A stretch of DNA of 64,000 bases. Origin: Pseudoxanthomonas sp. YR558. GTDB taxonomy: Bacteria; Pseudomonadota; Gammaproteobacteria; Xanthomonadales; Xanthomonadaceae. The stretch spans positions 248,001 to 312,000 of the forward strand of contig NZ_FPCI01000002.1 of the NCBI RefSeq assembly GCF_900116385.1, written 5' to 3'. This document shows positions 63,266 to 64,000 of this stretch, in pieces; positions within the stretch are counted from its first letter, which is position 1, and every line of letters begins with the position of its first letter. The notes below the pieces were generated by a model. That model was given only the letters and a program-made list of their open reading frames with translations, did no database searches and was not told the origin of the DNA. Both the position numbers and the translations under genes were made by a program.

Positions 63266-64000
63266 ATGGCCGACACCCCCGCACGCGTCATCCCCCTCGA
63301 AGTCGTCAGCTCCTCGTCCGCCCCCCTCGAGGCCGGCGCCAAGCAGCTCGGCGGCGACAAGATCGGGCGTTCGCCCGTCCAGTTCGCCGACGCGCCGGTG
63401 TTACGCAAGCCGTCCTGGATCCGTGTGCGCATCCCCTCGGACGGCTCGGTCGCCAAGCTCAAGGCCAAGCTGCGCGAAAACCGCCTGGTCACGGTGTGCG
63501 AAGAGGCCAGCTGCCCGAACATCCACGAATGCTTCGGCCATGGCACCGCCACCTTCATGATCCTCGGCGAGGTCTGCACGCGGCGCTGCTCGTTCTGCGA
63601 CGTCGCCCACGGGCGTCCCAAGCCGCCGGATCCGTCCGAGCCGCTGAGCCTGGCCAACACCGTGGCCGACATGGGCCTGAAGTACGTCGTGGTGACCAGC
63701 GTCGACCGCGATGACCTGCGCGACGGCGGCGCCCAGCACTTCGTCGATTGCATCGCGGCCATCCGCGAGCATTCGCCGGCGACCCGCATCGAGATCCTGA
63801 CCCCGGACTTCCGTGGCAAGGGCCGCATGGACCGCGCGCTGGAGATCCTGGCGGTCAACCCGCCGGACGTGTTCAACCACAACATCGAAACCGTGCCGGA
63901 CCTGTACCCGAACGTCCGTCCGGGCGCCGATTACCAGTGGTCGCTGACCCTGCTGCAGCGCTTCAAACAGCAGCACCCGCACCTGCCGACCAAGAGCGGC
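63266..64000 (+). CDS. lipA: Lipoyl synthase (partial, C-terminus outside window)
   Basis: Radical-SAM enzyme that inserts two sulfurs into octanoyl groups to form lipoyl cofactor. Both Fe-S sites are present: the auxiliary cluster CX4CX5C in [12 protein letters not shown] and the radical-SAM CX3CX2C in CTRRCSFC. Other motifs: [29 protein letters not shown] and [14 protein letters not shown]. The gene runs off the right edge after 245 codons. It should be followed by lipB-linked genes or stand alone; that cannot be seen. Confidence 0.96.
   Translation, partial: MADTPARVIPLEVVSSSSAPLEAGAKQLGGDKIGRSPVQFADAPVLRKPSWIRVRIPSDGSVAKLKAKLRENRLVTVCEEASCPNIHECFGHGTATFMILGEVCTRRCSFCDVAHGRPKPPDPSEPLSLANTVADMGLKYVVVTSVDRDDLRDGGAQHFVDCIAAIREHSPATRIEILTPDFRGKGRMDRALEILAVNPPDVFNHNIETVPDLYPNVRPGADYQWSLTLLQRFKQQHPHLPTKSG

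Overview
The window is GC-rich (roughly two thirds G+C by eye), densely coded DNA from the chromosome of a Gram-negative gammaproteobacterium. The blocks prmA / DUF3426 / fis / purH / purD, aroQ-accB-accC and cutA-dsbD / groES-groEL, together with TTG/GTG starts and near-leaderless genes, point to the Lysobacteraceae (Xanthomonadaceae). Pseudoxanthomonas or a close relative is an inference from gene content only; no database search was possible. I saw no rRNA, tRNA, CRISPR array, prophage or insertion sequence.

0-18 kb is mostly housekeeping. It holds a two-component pair (a hybrid histidine kinase cut by the window edge and a REC protein with a degenerate EAL domain), a bactofilin between two DUF6776 paralogues, erpA-nudC-ampE, a small membrane-protein pair, an MFS-acyltransferase fusion, an OYE-type reductase, and a long leftward block prmA-DUF3426-fis-purH-lipoprotein-purD. 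18-23.4 kb has three unidentified envelope/secreted genes and then the leftward aroQ-accB-accC block.

23.5-40.7 kb is a rightward exopolysaccharide locus of the Wzx/Wzy type. In order it encodes a low-molecular-weight tyrosine phosphatase, a WecA-type initiating transferase fused to a degenerate UDP-GlcNAc 2-epimerase-like domain, a Wzc-type BY-kinase with a C-terminal tyrosine cluster, an asparagine-synthetase-like PP-loop protein without a glutaminase domain, two paralogous Tat-exported beta-helix proteins, a GT4 transferase, a flippase, a pyruvyl transferase, a GT2 transferase, an EpsG-type polymerase, a YdcF/ElyC protein and a Wza-type export lipoprotein. Together they could start, extend, decorate, flip, polymerise, export and trim a pyruvylated polymer, with kinase/phosphatase control of chain length.

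40.7-50.3 kb holds a KGG stress protein, a periplasmic thiol-redox operon (cutA-dsbD-tlpA-like), groES-groEL under a CIRCE-like operator, and a large TonB-dependent receptor. 50.4-57 kb holds an AraC regulator, an alpha/beta hydrolase, a TPR-bearing membrane Ser/Thr kinase next to an ECF sigma factor, and a Tat-exported class V aminotransferase.

57.2-64 kb starts with what I consider the best find: a 25-codon leader peptide containing Phe-Trp-Phe-Trp-Tyr-Tyr, followed by a mutually exclusive antiterminator/terminator arrangement directly upstream of a DAHP synthase gene. This is a textbook attenuator for the entry step of aromatic amino acid synthesis. After it come a DUF2141 protein, a carotenoid oxygenase, an AsmA-like protein, a structured non-coding region ending in a strong terminator, and lipA running off the window end.
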